Source: a virus
DNA: 64,000 nt
IMG/VR virus record: IMGVR_UViG_3300028146_000001
Span: 1 to 64,000 of that record
Direction: 5' to 3' (one strand)
Shown here: positions 15,213 to 23,944 of the stretch, piece by piece
Numbering within the stretch: the first letter of the stretch is position 1
How the letters are laid out: every line of letters begins with the position of its first letter
The notes under the pieces: generated by a model
Told to the model about the DNA's origin: nothing
Database searches by the model: none
What the model saw: only the letters and a program-made list of their open reading frames with translations
Translations under genes and position numbers: made by a program

Positions 15213-16799
15213 TTATCTCGTCCCACGAACATCTCGAAGCCAATTCATCCCAGCAGCGCCGCCAGCGCCAAGAGGAGTATAGCCAAGTATGCCCATGTTG
15301 GGGGATGGGCGATTGCCAGATATGCGGTTAAGCCGCTGAATTTGTCGAATCGTTTGCTGACGCTGAACGTCGGAGGAAAGAGGATTTCCCGTAATCGGAT
15401 TTGTGAAATAGGTTTGATTTAGCCACGCATTCAACGCCTGTTGACCGCCAGGAACTTCTTCCGTAAGGCGGCTTTGAATCGCGGGGAAGTTGGCGCGAAG
15501 ATGTTCGTCATTGGGGATCGCCGCCAAGATGTTCGTGATCGCATCCCCCGCCGTCGCTCCCTCAATCGGCATACGCTGGCCGGTCTGAGGATTGCGCGGG
15601 AAAGACGATAGGCCAGATTCAAACGCGGCATCAATCGCCGCTTGCGCATCGTTCATACTGGTTTGTTGCGGACGGGGAACTTCACCGCGACCGACACCGG
15701 CAAGCGGATTGCCGCCGCCAGGACCGCGCGGACCCTGATTGCCCGTCAAGAATTGCGGAGGAGCCATGCCTTGCGACTGCAACTGCCGTACCCGCGTTTG
15801 GTGCGGAGTCCCAGGCGGGAAAGCGTTGTATGCCTGATTGTAAAACGAATCGTACCGAGCTTCCGGCCCGTACCGTTCATTCTCCCGCGTCCGGTTCAGC
15901 GCATCGCTTGCCGCGTTCTGGACAGACCCAGGAACGATGTTGCCGTTGGCGTCTCGATAGCCGAGGCCAGCCGCGTTTTGCAGTTGAACACGACCAAGAA
16001 TGTTCGTCCCAGGCACGCCCAATTCCTGAATGCCTTGCAACCGCTGTTCTTCCATTCGCCCGCCTTGTTGCAAGAGAGCCGGAAGCATTCGCTGGAATTG
16101 GTTGTTGACGCTCAACGGAGTATCCCACACCCGCCGCGACAATTCAGGGTGAGCATCCATGTATCGGTTATTGGCGTCGGCGTCGGCTTGTATTCTGGCG
16201 CGAACCGAGTCCAAGAAATTAGACTGCCGACCTTCCGCGTTATCCGGCAGAAGATCGAAGTTCGAGCCGTGCCGCAGCATCATCCCCGCAGGAATCGGAG
16301 CGTGTTCCCATGTGCTAGGATCGCTGGCAGTCGGTTGACGATACCGCATGTAATTTCCAAGCGGAGTAGCGTTGCCTTGAGCGACAGGCGGGGAAGACCC
16401 TGGAAACCCAGGAAGCGGAACAGCGCCAAGCTGCATCGTCGCATTGGGATCACCTTGACCGAGAATGTTCGCCGCCACCAAAGGGGAAGCCGGATAGCGA
16501 GCGTCAAGTTCACGCGGGCCGACAGTCGAACCATCCCACGGGCGAGCAGTTGAAGTCGGAGCCGCTTCCCCCATTCCACGCGCGATCGGATTGGGACCGC
16601 CAACCAGACGTTCGCCGCCGAAACCGATGGGCGTACCTTCGCCTCTTGCAGCGGGAGCATTTGGACCAACAGGCGGATTCATGGATCGTGGCGTGTTGAT
16701 CCACTCTTGCATCCGTCGAGCTTCTTCAATCCGCTGGTCATTCGTGCCAAAGCGGGAAATGTTAAGTGGGTCGCTCAACCAATCGAGAGGTCCGGCCAT
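15213..16799 (-). CDS. Structural protein, low-complexity (Gly/Pro/Gln/Asn-rich)
   Basis: 528 residues, ending 3 bp before the large internal-protein gene. The sequence is unusually rich in Gly, Pro, Asn and Gln and largely free of hydrophobic clusters, as in internal or tail-tip proteins that travel through the portal. No domain recognised. Probably a partner of the 1279-residue protein. Confidence 0.65.
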   Translation of the reverse strand: MAGPLDWLSDPLNISRFGTNDQRIEEARRMQEWINTPRSMNPPVGPNAPAARGEGTPIGFGGERLVGGPNPIARGMGEAAPTSTARPWDGSTVGPRELDARYPASPLVAANILGQGDPNATMQLGAVPLPGFPGSSPPVAQGNATPLGNYMRYRQPTASDPSTWEHAPIPAGMMLRHGSNFDLLPDNAEGRQSNFLDSVRARIQADADANNRYMDAHPELSRRVWDTPLSVNNQFQRMLPALLQQGGRMEEQRLQGIQELGVPGTNILGRVQLQNAAGLGYRDANGNIVPGSVQNAASDALNRTRENERYGPEARYDSFYNQAYNAFPPGTPHQTRVRQLQSQGMAPPQFLTGNQGPRGPGGGNPLAGVGRGEVPRPQQTSMNDAQAAIDAAFESGLSSFPRNPQTGQRMPIEGATAGDAITNILAAIPNDEHLRANFPAIQSRLTEEVPGGQQALNAWLNQTYFTNPITGNPLSSDVQRQQTIRQIQRLNRISGNRPSPNMGILGYTPLGAGGAAGMNWLRDVRGTR

Positions 16800-16818
16800 G
16801 TTCTATCTCCGTGGCAAA

Positions 16819-17487
16819 TTACACTAAACCTGACAGCGCTCCGAGCAAACTACCGTAAGCTCCCCAAATTGGCGTCCTTCTTTGGATGTCCTCACGCTGC
16901 CGGTTCGCAAATTGAGTTTCGCGAGCGCCCTGGGTAGCCAAAAGATTTTGCGCGTTGCCAGTTGCCGCTTGAAGTCGGATGTCACGTTCGTTCCCCGTGT
17001 TCGTCGCAAGGTTCGAGGCCATCGTCTGCCCGTGCAGCGCGGCCAAGAGCGGGGAGTTAGCGCCGAATCCCTGTCCTGCCGTCGTTGCCGTTTGGCCTTG
17101 CATTTGCGTTGCCGCCGACTGATCGTTTCCAGACCGAGCCGCGTTTACCTGTTGCTGGATTTGTTGCGGATTCAAAACGCCGCCCACGGTAATCTCAGGC
17201 GACATTCCCGACTGTCCCCCAGGCCGAGCCATATTGCTTTGCAGATTTCCCATCTGGCCAGTGAGCCAAGGGAAAATTGCATTGAACCGCTGTTGCTTGA
17301 AGGCGTTCGCTTCCGTCGCCGGTTGAATGGCAATCTGCGCATCGGCCAATCCTTTGCCGCGAAGCTGCCGGTCGTATTCATTCTTCGCGGTAAGATCGGG
17401 GTCAACCGAATAGTTCGTGCCGAAGTTGAGCGAGGTATTCCCGCCCATCGTTATGCCAGCGTTCGACCAAGGATTTGCAACTGCCAT
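16819..17487 (-). CDS. Structural protein, Gln/Asn-rich
   Basis: 222 residues. Asn/Gln/Ala-rich and probably helical, with one short hydrophobic C-terminus (GAYGSLLGALSGLV). GGGAGG sits 6 nt upstream of the ATG but lies in a hairpin arm (17494-17528). Third of the three distal genes that may form the ejected internal proteins. Confidence 0.65.
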   Translation of the reverse strand: MAVANPWSNAGITMGGNTSLNFGTNYSVDPDLTAKNEYDRQLRGKGLADAQIAIQPATEANAFKQQRFNAIFPWLTGQMGNLQSNMARPGGQSGMSPEITVGGVLNPQQIQQQVNAARSGNDQSAATQMQGQTATTAGQGFGANSPLLAALHGQTMASNLATNTGNERDIRLQAATGNAQNLLATQGARETQFANRQREDIQRRTPIWGAYGSLLGALSGLV

Positions 17488-17493
17488 AGGAAA

Positions 17494-17528
17494 CCTCCCT
17501 TTGGGGTATTGTCGCGAGGACAGGGAGG
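17494..17528 (-). promoter_or_regulatory. Hairpin sequestering a ribosome-binding site
   Basis: AGGGAGG (minus strand, 17494-17500) is the Shine-Dalgarno of the gene starting at 17487 and pairs perfectly with CCTCCCT (17522-17528) across a 21-nt loop. Translation of that gene may depend on opening this hairpin. Confidence 0.45.
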
Positions 17529-17544
17529 ATTGTCAAAGTGAAAA

Positions 17545-18267
17545 TCACGGGGCCGAATAAAGCCCGAAGATGCGAATGAACTTCTCGGACGGATTCCAGT
17601 CCACCGGATACCCGATACCTCCGTAGGTATGAAACACCGATCCCCTCAAGTCGATGCTGCCAAACGCCAAGTAGTCTGGGTTGTTCAGCCACGACCGATC
17701 ACCGGATACCGACGTTGTTGTAGTGAATGGCGCAAGATCATCGTCGGTCCAAGTTATCTCCTGAACAACTACTTTGACGATGCCGCGCGGAATCTTCGGA
17801 TACGTCCGCGTGTACATCGCCAAGTCTGAATAAACTTCAATGTGACCAAACGTAACACCTGCTTGCGGATTAGACCATTCCCAAAACGCGGAAGTAACCG
17901 CGTCCCCAGGCCCAGGGAAATAAGGCGAAGACCCAGCGGCAAGCGATGACGTACTGTAGGGGAACGCGCTAATCACCGAATTTGCCGCATCAAAAAGAAG
18001 ATACCCCATCGGGTAAATATCGCCGTCATAGGGAGGCGTGCCATCAGGGTAGACGTTGACTGACAATCGCTTTCCCTGTTCGGCAATGATCGAGTCGCCA
18101 GGAATGCTTGCGGGATTATTCGAGCCGCTTGAACAAAACAAATTTGGATCGAGAGCAAGAATTGCATCGCGAGCATTTCTTATCGTCTCGGTAAGACCGA
18201 TCACACACCCAGGAAACATGAGCGTTGGATCGTAAGCGGTAATAACATCGGTGATAGATCGTGTCAT
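17545..18267 (-). CDS. Hypothetical structural protein
   Basis: 240 residues from the ATG at 18267, which overlaps the upstream stop (ATGA). Mostly beta, with many aromatic and Gly/Ser residues, as in tail or appendage proteins. No named domain. Lies between the nozzle and the presumed internal proteins. Confidence 0.7.
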   Translation of the reverse strand: MTRSITDVITAYDPTLMFPGCVIGLTETIRNARDAILALDPNLFCSSGSNNPASIPGDSIIAEQGKRLSVNVYPDGTPPYDGDIYPMGYLLFDAANSVISAFPYSTSSLAAGSSPYFPGPGDAVTSAFWEWSNPQAGVTFGHIEVYSDLAMYTRTYPKIPRGIVKVVVQEITWTDDDLAPFTTTTSVSGDRSWLNNPDYLAFGSIDLRGSVFHTYGGIGYPVDWNPSEKFIRIFGLYSAP

Positions 18268-18794
18268 ACAAAAACCGGAACTTGCATGGAATAGGAATTG
18301 CCGTTCTTCGTAACGATTGCCCACGTCCCAGCCGGAATCGTTTCCGACGAGTCGATTTGCAATTGCTCCACGTTTACCGTTATCGCTGCGCCAGCGCTGC
18401 CGTTCGGATAAACGGTGCAAAGGTAACTGCTACCGCCTCCCGACACAACTTGCCCAGGCATCGACGAGGACGACACCGATTTCTTTGGGGGAGGCTGATT
18501 CTCCGCGTCGGACGTAAGTTCGCCCGTCGAAGGGTTGATCGAGATATTGAACACGTCGCCATTGCCACGGTTAAATCTGGCGAAAGGAACGGTTGCATCA
18601 GGCCCGAAGTCGGATAACTGTAGAGGAGCGGGAGCGCCGTTTCCGGTTGTGGCTTTGACTTGACCGGACGGGATTTCTTGGAATAGAGACGGGAGAAGCG
18701 CTACGATTTCCTGAGCGAATGAGTCCACGTCATCGCCCCACGGACCCCTGCCCATCAACCGGCCTAATTCGGATTGGTCTGTTTGAAGTGGCAT
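18264..18794 (-). CDS. Hypothetical tail-associated protein
   Basis: 176 residues from the ATG at 18794, sharing TAATG with the nozzle gene. Helical N-terminus, then a Ser/Gly linker and a beta-rich C-terminus (SYLCTVYPNGS, GTWAIVTKNGNSYSMQVPVF). The C-terminal repeat of short strands is common in phage structural proteins. Function unknown. Confidence 0.7.
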   Translation of the reverse strand: MPLQTDQSELGRLMGRGPWGDDVDSFAQEIVALLPSLFQEIPSGQVKATTGNGAPAPLQLSDFGPDATVPFARFNRGNGDVFNISINPSTGELTSDAENQPPPKKSVSSSSMPGQVVSGGGSSYLCTVYPNGSAGAAITVNVEQLQIDSSETIPAGTWAIVTKNGNSYSMQVPVFV

Positions 18795-21082
18795 TATTGA
18801 CCCCCGCCGCCATCGGTCGGAACAAAACCTTCCCAGAGCCACTGATAGAGCTTGATCTGATCGGCATTCGAGAAACCTTGCAACTCGAACTGACGATACG
18901 TGGCCCCTTGAATGAAGTAGTCTTTCCCTTGCGGCTGTTCTCTTTGTAGCCAGCCGCCTTTCTTTGTCAGATCGAGCATCAGATCGCCGCTTCCCTTAAC
19001 CGACTCAATTCCACCGCCCGCTTCGGACTTTTGATCGGCTTGCTGAATATCGGGAGTGTCGGAAAAGTCGGTAAAGAAGCGGAGGTCCGCCGTCGCCGGT
19101 TGCTTGAGCGGTTCAAACAGCATTTCAAACCGGCGCTGCATCATCTTTTCGGACGGAGCCATGCGGAGCCAAGAAGATCGGTACGTCCAACCGACACCGC
19201 CAAGCTGATACACCGACGACGTATCCGGCAGAATGTTCCAAGGCCGGTCAATCGCAAGATCGGTCCCATCTACTCCGATAATCCTTCGGACTTGTCCCTT
19301 GCCGGTTCCTTTGGTGATTGCGACGGCGGCATTGAGGATGCCCGTTGCTGGAAACGAAGCCAAAGTATCCCCCAGCGAATACGCCGCAGCATCCGTGACG
19401 ATCCCTTGCACGGTGTATCCCTTGTCAGTTCGCGCGACATCAAGCGTGCCGCTCCACGCCGCAAAGACTCTGGCATGTTGACCACCATAGTAGTTCTGAG
19501 GATTTCCGTTGAAGCCGTTGATGTAACCGGAGCAAGAACCCCCGATTGGGAAGGGGTATTCTTCTATCCAAAAACGCTGCAAACGATGTTGGTAAGCGAT
19601 AGCATGACGCGGGTATCGGTTTCCGTCCAGACAAACAAACCACCGCATCACTTCCCGCGAGCGGTCAAGCATCGAATGGAAGTTTTCCTTCCACCGCCAG
19701 TTGATATTCGCGTCAATGCCCTCCCGCTCTTGCCGGAACAAAGACGACACCTGTAGCGAAATCGGCTCGCTTCGCGAGTTCAGGTCGAACTTGTGAACGC
19801 CCAACTCGTCGAGCATGTACGCCGACTGTTCGAGGATGATCCAAGATCGCGGATTCACCGCCCCGCGTTCGCTGACGAGATACCTTCCCCCATCCGTGGC
19901 AGGGTCTTTGGAGAACGTGATCTTGTGGATGTGCTTCTTTTCCACCACGAAGATAAACGAGCCAAGCTGCATCGGCCCGACCAATTCATCTCCCGTTTCC
20001 GGCATCGACAAGCCGTTAGTCGCTGGCCACGATTGAGGTTGACCGGCCATCGTATACGCGACGACGCGGCGATAAGCGGGAGGCGGCTTGATCGCATAGA
20101 AGTTGAACAGGCTTGTCGAGTCCGCGTAGTTCTCGGTCAAAAGCAACGTCTGCGCCGTGGCGTTCACGGATGCGATTTCATAAACGCGGGTCGCTCCATC
20201 GACGTAAAGGAACCGCGTTCGCATGGTCGATTTCCAAGCCGTCCCCGCTCCCACAACGGTTTTCGAGCCGAACGTCACCGAGCAAGCGCCGATGTTGTAT
20301 TCGAGGATGCCGCAGGCAAACATCCGGTCAAGCTGTTGAGCCACCGCTTTGTAGTAATTGAGCGGTTTAGCATGGGAGTTCGCGAAAGGCTGTTGGTCCG
20401 AGTCCAGAATCGGGACCGCTTCTCTTGCTTGAAGCAAACTGTCTATGCGGGAAGAAGAGAAGGTCGATCCGGTCAAATTCGTCGTATCCACGTCCACGTA
20501 GAATACCGTCGCTTGACCGTCCGTGTTGCGGAGGATTTGCCGACGTGCCACCTTCGCTTCGGTCGGAACCTGCACGTTCGAGTAGTTGATCGTCGCGATG
20601 CCGCTGATCCATGTTCCGCCCCCGTTGTAATCGTCGGTCCCGTGGGAATTGTCCAAGGAAAAATGATTGGCGTCTACCGCCGTTATCTGCCACGTATTGT
20701 TCGCGGAAGTATTCCCGCCGACGCCGCTGATCTTGACATACGCCCCCGTGGGGAGGCCATGAGCCGCCGAGGTTATCACAATCGGAGAAGCATTGGTCGC
20801 CGCCGTAATGGTCCCCGTACTTCCAGAAGCGGTCAACGCGGCAGAGATCGGAGAGAGATCGGACACGACCAAACCGGCAGAATCGACGAAGCGGAGATAT
20901 GCGTAGTAAGTGCCGACTATTGCGCCATTGCCGACGCCTGCCATTGTCACCGCGACCGTGGGAGGATCAATTCCAATAGGAACGAAGTCGGGACCAAGAC
21001 CATCCCACATCACAGGATCGTCAATGCCGTTGAAGGCGAACAACGCCCCAGAATCTTGCTCCTGACACATGCTTTCTATCAT
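18794..21082 (-). CDS. Tail nozzle / tail tubular protein B-like
   Basis: 762 residues of beta-rich sequence typical of the T7 gp12-type propeller nozzle found next to gp11-type adaptors. Residues about 90-158 form an E1-FCCH-like module (ITAATNASPIVITSAAHGL ... VDANHFSLD). Near residue 265 is a GSKTVVGAGTAW module of a type also seen in the adaptor protein. The protein starts abruptly (the FAFNG and WDG motif is at residues 16-28); relatives I recall have an extra N-terminal segment before this. The C-terminus ends in a short Gly run. Confidence 0.75.
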   Translation of the reverse strand: MIESMCQEQDSGALFAFNGIDDPVMWDGLGPDFVPIGIDPPTVAVTMAGVGNGAIVGTYYAYLRFVDSAGLVVSDLSPISAALTASGSTGTITAATNASPIVITSAAHGLPTGAYVKISGVGGNTSANNTWQITAVDANHFSLDNSHGTDDYNGGGTWISGIATINYSNVQVPTEAKVARRQILRNTDGQATVFYVDVDTTNLTGSTFSSSRIDSLLQAREAVPILDSDQQPFANSHAKPLNYYKAVAQQLDRMFACGILEYNIGACSVTFGSKTVVGAGTAWKSTMRTRFLYVDGATRVYEIASVNATAQTLLLTENYADSTSLFNFYAIKPPPAYRRVVAYTMAGQPQSWPATNGLSMPETGDELVGPMQLGSFIFVVEKKHIHKITFSKDPATDGGRYLVSERGAVNPRSWIILEQSAYMLDELGVHKFDLNSRSEPISLQVSSLFRQEREGIDANINWRWKENFHSMLDRSREVMRWFVCLDGNRYPRHAIAYQHRLQRFWIEEYPFPIGGSCSGYINGFNGNPQNYYGGQHARVFAAWSGTLDVARTDKGYTVQGIVTDAAAYSLGDTLASFPATGILNAAVAITKGTGKGQVRRIIGVDGTDLAIDRPWNILPDTSSVYQLGGVGWTYRSSWLRMAPSEKMMQRRFEMLFEPLKQPATADLRFFTDFSDTPDIQQADQKSEAGGGIESVKGSGDLMLDLTKKGGWLQREQPQGKDYFIQGATYRQFELQGFSNADQIKLYQWLWEGFVPTDGGGGQ

Positions 21083-21159
21083 TTTGGAAAATCTTTCCCA
21101 AAAACAGAAAATTCGCCGTATTACATGAAAGGCGTGTAACGCTTCTGCGTATATGTCTG

Positions 21160-21268
21160 TAGCGGAGCAAGATTCGTCGAAGCTAACCGCAATGTTGTCA
21201 AGCCTTGCCCAGAGGAATCAACCACACGGCGCTTCCCGAACAAGGTCGCCTCGAATCTTGCTCCGCTA
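21160..21268. repeat. 17-bp perfect inverted repeat flanking a 75-bp spacer
   Basis: TAGCGGAGCAAGATTCG at 21160-21176 is exactly complementary to 21252-21268. The right arm covers the stop codon of the small gene ending at 21266, and the element lies in the 183-bp gap upstream of the nozzle start. It may be an RNA hairpin, an insertion scar or a recombination site. Confidence 0.7.
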
Positions 21269-21475
21269 TTTTCCTGCCCCGTTGCTCAACGGGAAGGTGA
21301 CAATTCCTTTTTCAATAAGCATCTTGGCCAGCGCTGGTATCTTTGCGGGCTTTTCTTTCGGTGGGCGTTTGCCTTTTCTCTTTGGCTTGGCCGATTCTCC
21401 TTGGTTGATTTGCTGCCCCGCCTTGAACGCAAACGCCCCAGGCCAAGGATCGTAGATCGGATGAAGGAATTTCAT
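21266..21475 (-). CDS. Small basic hypothetical protein
   Basis: 69 residues, Lys/Pro-rich in the middle (KPKRKGKRPPKEKPAK), so likely to bind nucleic acid or an acidic partner. It lies between the LamG-type protein and the nozzle. Its stop codon is inside the inverted repeat at 21252-21268. Confidence 0.6.
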   Translation of the reverse strand: MKFLHPIYDPWPGAFAFKAGQQINQGESAKPKRKGKRPPKEKPAKIPALAKMLIEKGIVTFPLSNGAGK

Positions 21476-21481
21476 GGTTTC

Positions 21482-22483
21482 TCACTTCGTTGTAAACGCA
21501 AGCTCTCTTCCTGTCTCAATCACCACCGCTCCATTCGAGGACGTTTGCACAACCGGCGAATCACCGCCAATCGCCAACCCCCCAGACGTGGTGAACGTGA
21601 ACGTCGAATGAACCGTTGTCCCATTGCCACCCAGCGCTAAACCGCCGCTTGTCGTATATCGGTAGTTCGCCGCCGCCACCGTCTGATCGCCACCCAGAGC
21701 CAAGCCACCGCTGGTTGTCAGATGGTACGCCGCCGAAACTATTGTAGCCGATCCACCCAGAGCCAAGCCGCCACTCGTTGTCCAGTTGTATGCGGTCGCT
21801 GCCGTGGTTTGATCCCCACCCAACGCCAAACCACCATCGCTCGATTGAAAGTAGGACGTGTTGATAACCGCCGAATGATTCGTGATGACCGGCCCGATTT
21901 GCCCCGCGTCCCCCGTGGAGAGGGAAGAGTAAAAGATGATCGCCGCATTCTGAATCGAAGTCGCGAGCGTGCCGGTCCCAACCGCAAACGCTTCTGCCGC
22001 CGTCAAGGTGACGTTCCACACGGTAAGTTCAGCCATCGAGCCATCGTCGAAGCCGGAAGCCCCATCCGAATAGGCCAGCGCCGTTACCGTGGGAGCCACG
22101 TTCGGAGGATTGGTCCCCGTCGCCGTCGAGTTCAAGATGCCGTTCAAGTAAACCGATAGCGTTGTCCCATCCCACGTAACGCAGAAATGCAGCCACGTAT
22201 TCGCGGGAGGCGTGCCGACAATTTGAGCGCGGCAAGCGCCGCCAGCGCCTTGAAGATGAACGAACGATTGAAACACCGCTGCGTTTGGATGATCCCAGGT
22301 CATGCCAATATCTTGCGTTGAGCCGCCGCCCGCATCAAGGCCCATCGGGTTTGTCGTACCGCCTGAATTGTTCGGTACGTGAGTGGCCTTGTACCAAAAG
22401 CTGTACGAATACGAGCCGACCGGAATTGAGATAGTTGCAGCCGTCGCGAGATAGTGAGCGATGCCATCGCCGGTAGCAGACAT
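21482..22483 (-). CDS. LamG-like lectin protein with five SGGLALGG repeats
   Basis: 333 residues; AAGGAG upstream. Residues 1-180 have the layout of a concanavalin/LamG domain (SYSFWYKA, WLHFCVTWDGTTLSVYLNG, DGSMAELTVWN), which binds glycans or proteins. From about 213 on there are five near-identical units of roughly 21 residues built on SGGLA(L/I)GG followed by a Thr/Ala-rich strand. The repeats could form a beta-solenoid stalk. A host-surface-binding appendage is the best guess. Confidence 0.8.
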   Translation of the reverse strand: MSATGDGIAHYLATAATISIPVGSYSYSFWYKATHVPNNSGGTTNPMGLDAGGGSTQDIGMTWDHPNAAVFQSFVHLQGAGGACRAQIVGTPPANTWLHFCVTWDGTTLSVYLNGILNSTATGTNPPNVAPTVTALAYSDGASGFDDGSMAELTVWNVTLTAAEAFAVGTGTLATSIQNAAIIFYSSLSTGDAGQIGPVITNHSAVINTSYFQSSDGGLALGGDQTTAATAYNWTTSGGLALGGSATIVSAAYHLTTSGGLALGGDQTVAAANYRYTTSGGLALGGNGTTVHSTFTFTTSGGLAIGGDSPVVQTSSNGAVVIETGRELAFTTK

Positions 22484-22486
22484 GGG

Positions 22487-22708
22487 CTACTCCTTGGCGA
22501 TGTAGATTGGTTCTGGAAGATCGTCAACGGAAATGAGATCATCGGCGGACGCATGGCGTTTCAAGATTCCGCGTTGACGTAGCTCCTCAATGAGCTTAAT
22601 GCTGTTGGTCAAACTTTCTACCCGTTCACTAGCCCGCTCGCGAAAAAAATTTCGCATCGTGCCGTCAACTAACTCTGTCCAGGTAGGTTTCTTTTCGTTG
22701 GTGTCCAT
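22487..22708 (-). CDS. Small helical hypothetical
   Basis: 73 residues, predicted helical in the first 50 and acidic at the end. Three bases separate it from the LamG-like gene. No family recognised; may be a chaperone for an appendage protein. Confidence 0.6.
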   Translation of the reverse strand: MDTNEKKPTWTELVDGTMRNFFRERASERVESLTNSIKLIEELRQRGILKRHASADDLISVDDLPEPIYIAKE

Positions 22709-22749
22709 GCAAACATTATGCGCAACGAAACGGAGAAGTGCAAGCCGCT

Positions 22750-23067
22750 CTATTGCTTGAGCGCCATATCCAAGAGAACATCAGGAATGCCTGCAATTCG
22801 TTTTTGCGGCAAGTCCTGATGATCGGTGACAGGAACGAGATTGGGTTGATCGGGAGAAACTTCCACATTGAACGCCGTGCCATGCAGCAGCATGACGAGA
22901 TTGTTCCCGTCAGGATCGACAACGTGAATCAGATCGGGCTTCGCGGCGAAAGGCCCATCGGCCTTTTGGCCGAACGTGAAGATGCCGACCGTCCGACCGT
23001 CCTTGGCGTGCATTGCGCCGGGAAAGTCGCCGTCGAACTTGACCCATTGACCATTCCGCAGTTTCAT
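22750..23067 (-). CDS. Hypothetical structural-region protein
   Basis: 105 residues with AAGGG upstream. Short beta strands with DGR and DGNN turns (GRTVGIFTFGQK, LIHVVDPDGNNLVML) suggest a compact beta domain. No named family. Confidence 0.65.
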   Translation of the reverse strand: MKLRNGQWVKFDGDFPGAMHAKDGRTVGIFTFGQKADGPFAAKPDLIHVVDPDGNNLVMLLHGTAFNVEVSPDQPNLVPVTDHQDLPQKRIAGIPDVLLDMALKQ

Positions 23068-23076
23068 AAGTTGCCC

Positions 23077-23517
23077 TTATATGTGCGTAAATTGCAGTTT
23101 TGGTGTCACGGTTATCGAGTCCCCCGCTCCGGTCAGTCCGACCAGAGGCTTGCCAGCGCCGAACGCCTGAGACGCGAAGCAAATACCAGCCGTGGGAGCG
23201 GCGTAATACACCCCGTAAACCGTTTGGTCGCTTCCCGTGGCCGATGCCGTGTAGGTCGCATTGGTCCCGTAGGTTGAAAAACCGATATTGCTGGAAGTCG
23301 TCGGCACAGCCCACGTTCCTGCCGACTGAGAACTTGTCAGCGTTACCGAGGCGTAGCCGGTGAAGTCGGCAATCGTGTACGTTGCCAAAACGTCTGTTTC
23401 AGCAGGCGTGATATTGTTCTTGAACAGCCGCAAAGACATATCCTCTGACCCCGCATTGGAGTAGAGGACTCTTTTAGCTGCCCATATTTTTCCTTCATTC
23501 GGAATCATGAGTGACAT
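23077..23517 (-). CDS. Beta-rich structural protein
   Basis: 146 residues starting MSLMIPNEGKIW. The layout (LRLFKNNITP, then alternating Thr/Ser-rich strands ending in ITVTPKLQF) is common in phage tail or decoration proteins of environmental phages. No function assigned. Confidence 0.7.
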   Translation of the reverse strand: MSLMIPNEGKIWAAKRVLYSNAGSEDMSLRLFKNNITPAETDVLATYTIADFTGYASVTLTSSQSAGTWAVPTTSSNIGFSTYGTNATYTASATGSDQTVYGVYYAAPTAGICFASQAFGAGKPLVGLTGAGDSITVTPKLQFTHI

Positions 23518-23518
23518 A

Positions 23519-23944
23519 TCAGTTCACCTTTGGATTCTTTCCCTTGAGGAGCAAACCAGATTCAACCTGGAAAACAATATGGTCCGCCGATGGGTTATGA
23601 AGATAAATCATAGCGAGAACTTGGCCTTTTGGATCGCCGCCCGCCATAATTTCCAGCGTCCGACTCACGATGAACGCTTGGCCGGAAACAAGGTATACCA
23701 TCTCGACCGAATGAGTTCCCACGGAGAAACCAATCCCCAGCAACAGCCGCGAGCAGAATAATCCTATCGCCACTCCCGCTTTCTCCACAATCGGCATCAG
23801 GCCCGTGTAGACCACAGCATTATCCGAGGACCGACGAATCTTGATCGTGGGGACCGCATCGGGAAGTGTTGGCGTGCGGGAAGCATCGACGCAATTCAAG
23901 TACACGTCGAGCCACGTCCCAAGTTGTTGACGACCGAGAAACAT
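23519..23944 (-). CDS. Hypothetical structural protein
   Basis: 141 residues, sharing TAATG with the large fibre-like gene upstream. A beta-sandwich-like pattern (YLNCVDASRTPTLPDAVPTI ... HSVEMVYLVSGQ) resembles small immunoglobulin-like tail proteins. Function unknown. Confidence 0.65.
   Translation of the reverse strand: MFLGRQQLGTWLDVYLNCVDASRTPTLPDAVPTIKIRRSSDNAVVYTGLMPIVEKAGVAIGLFCSRLLLGIGFSVGTHSVEMVYLVSGQAFIVSRTLEIMAGGDPKGQVLAMIYLHNPSADHIVFQVESGLLLKGKNPKVN

Noticed and set aside
19793-21139. A 448-codon plus-strand frame opposite the nozzle gene
   Set aside because: It is antisense to a well-supported gene and is Arg/His-rich, as expected of a shadow frame.
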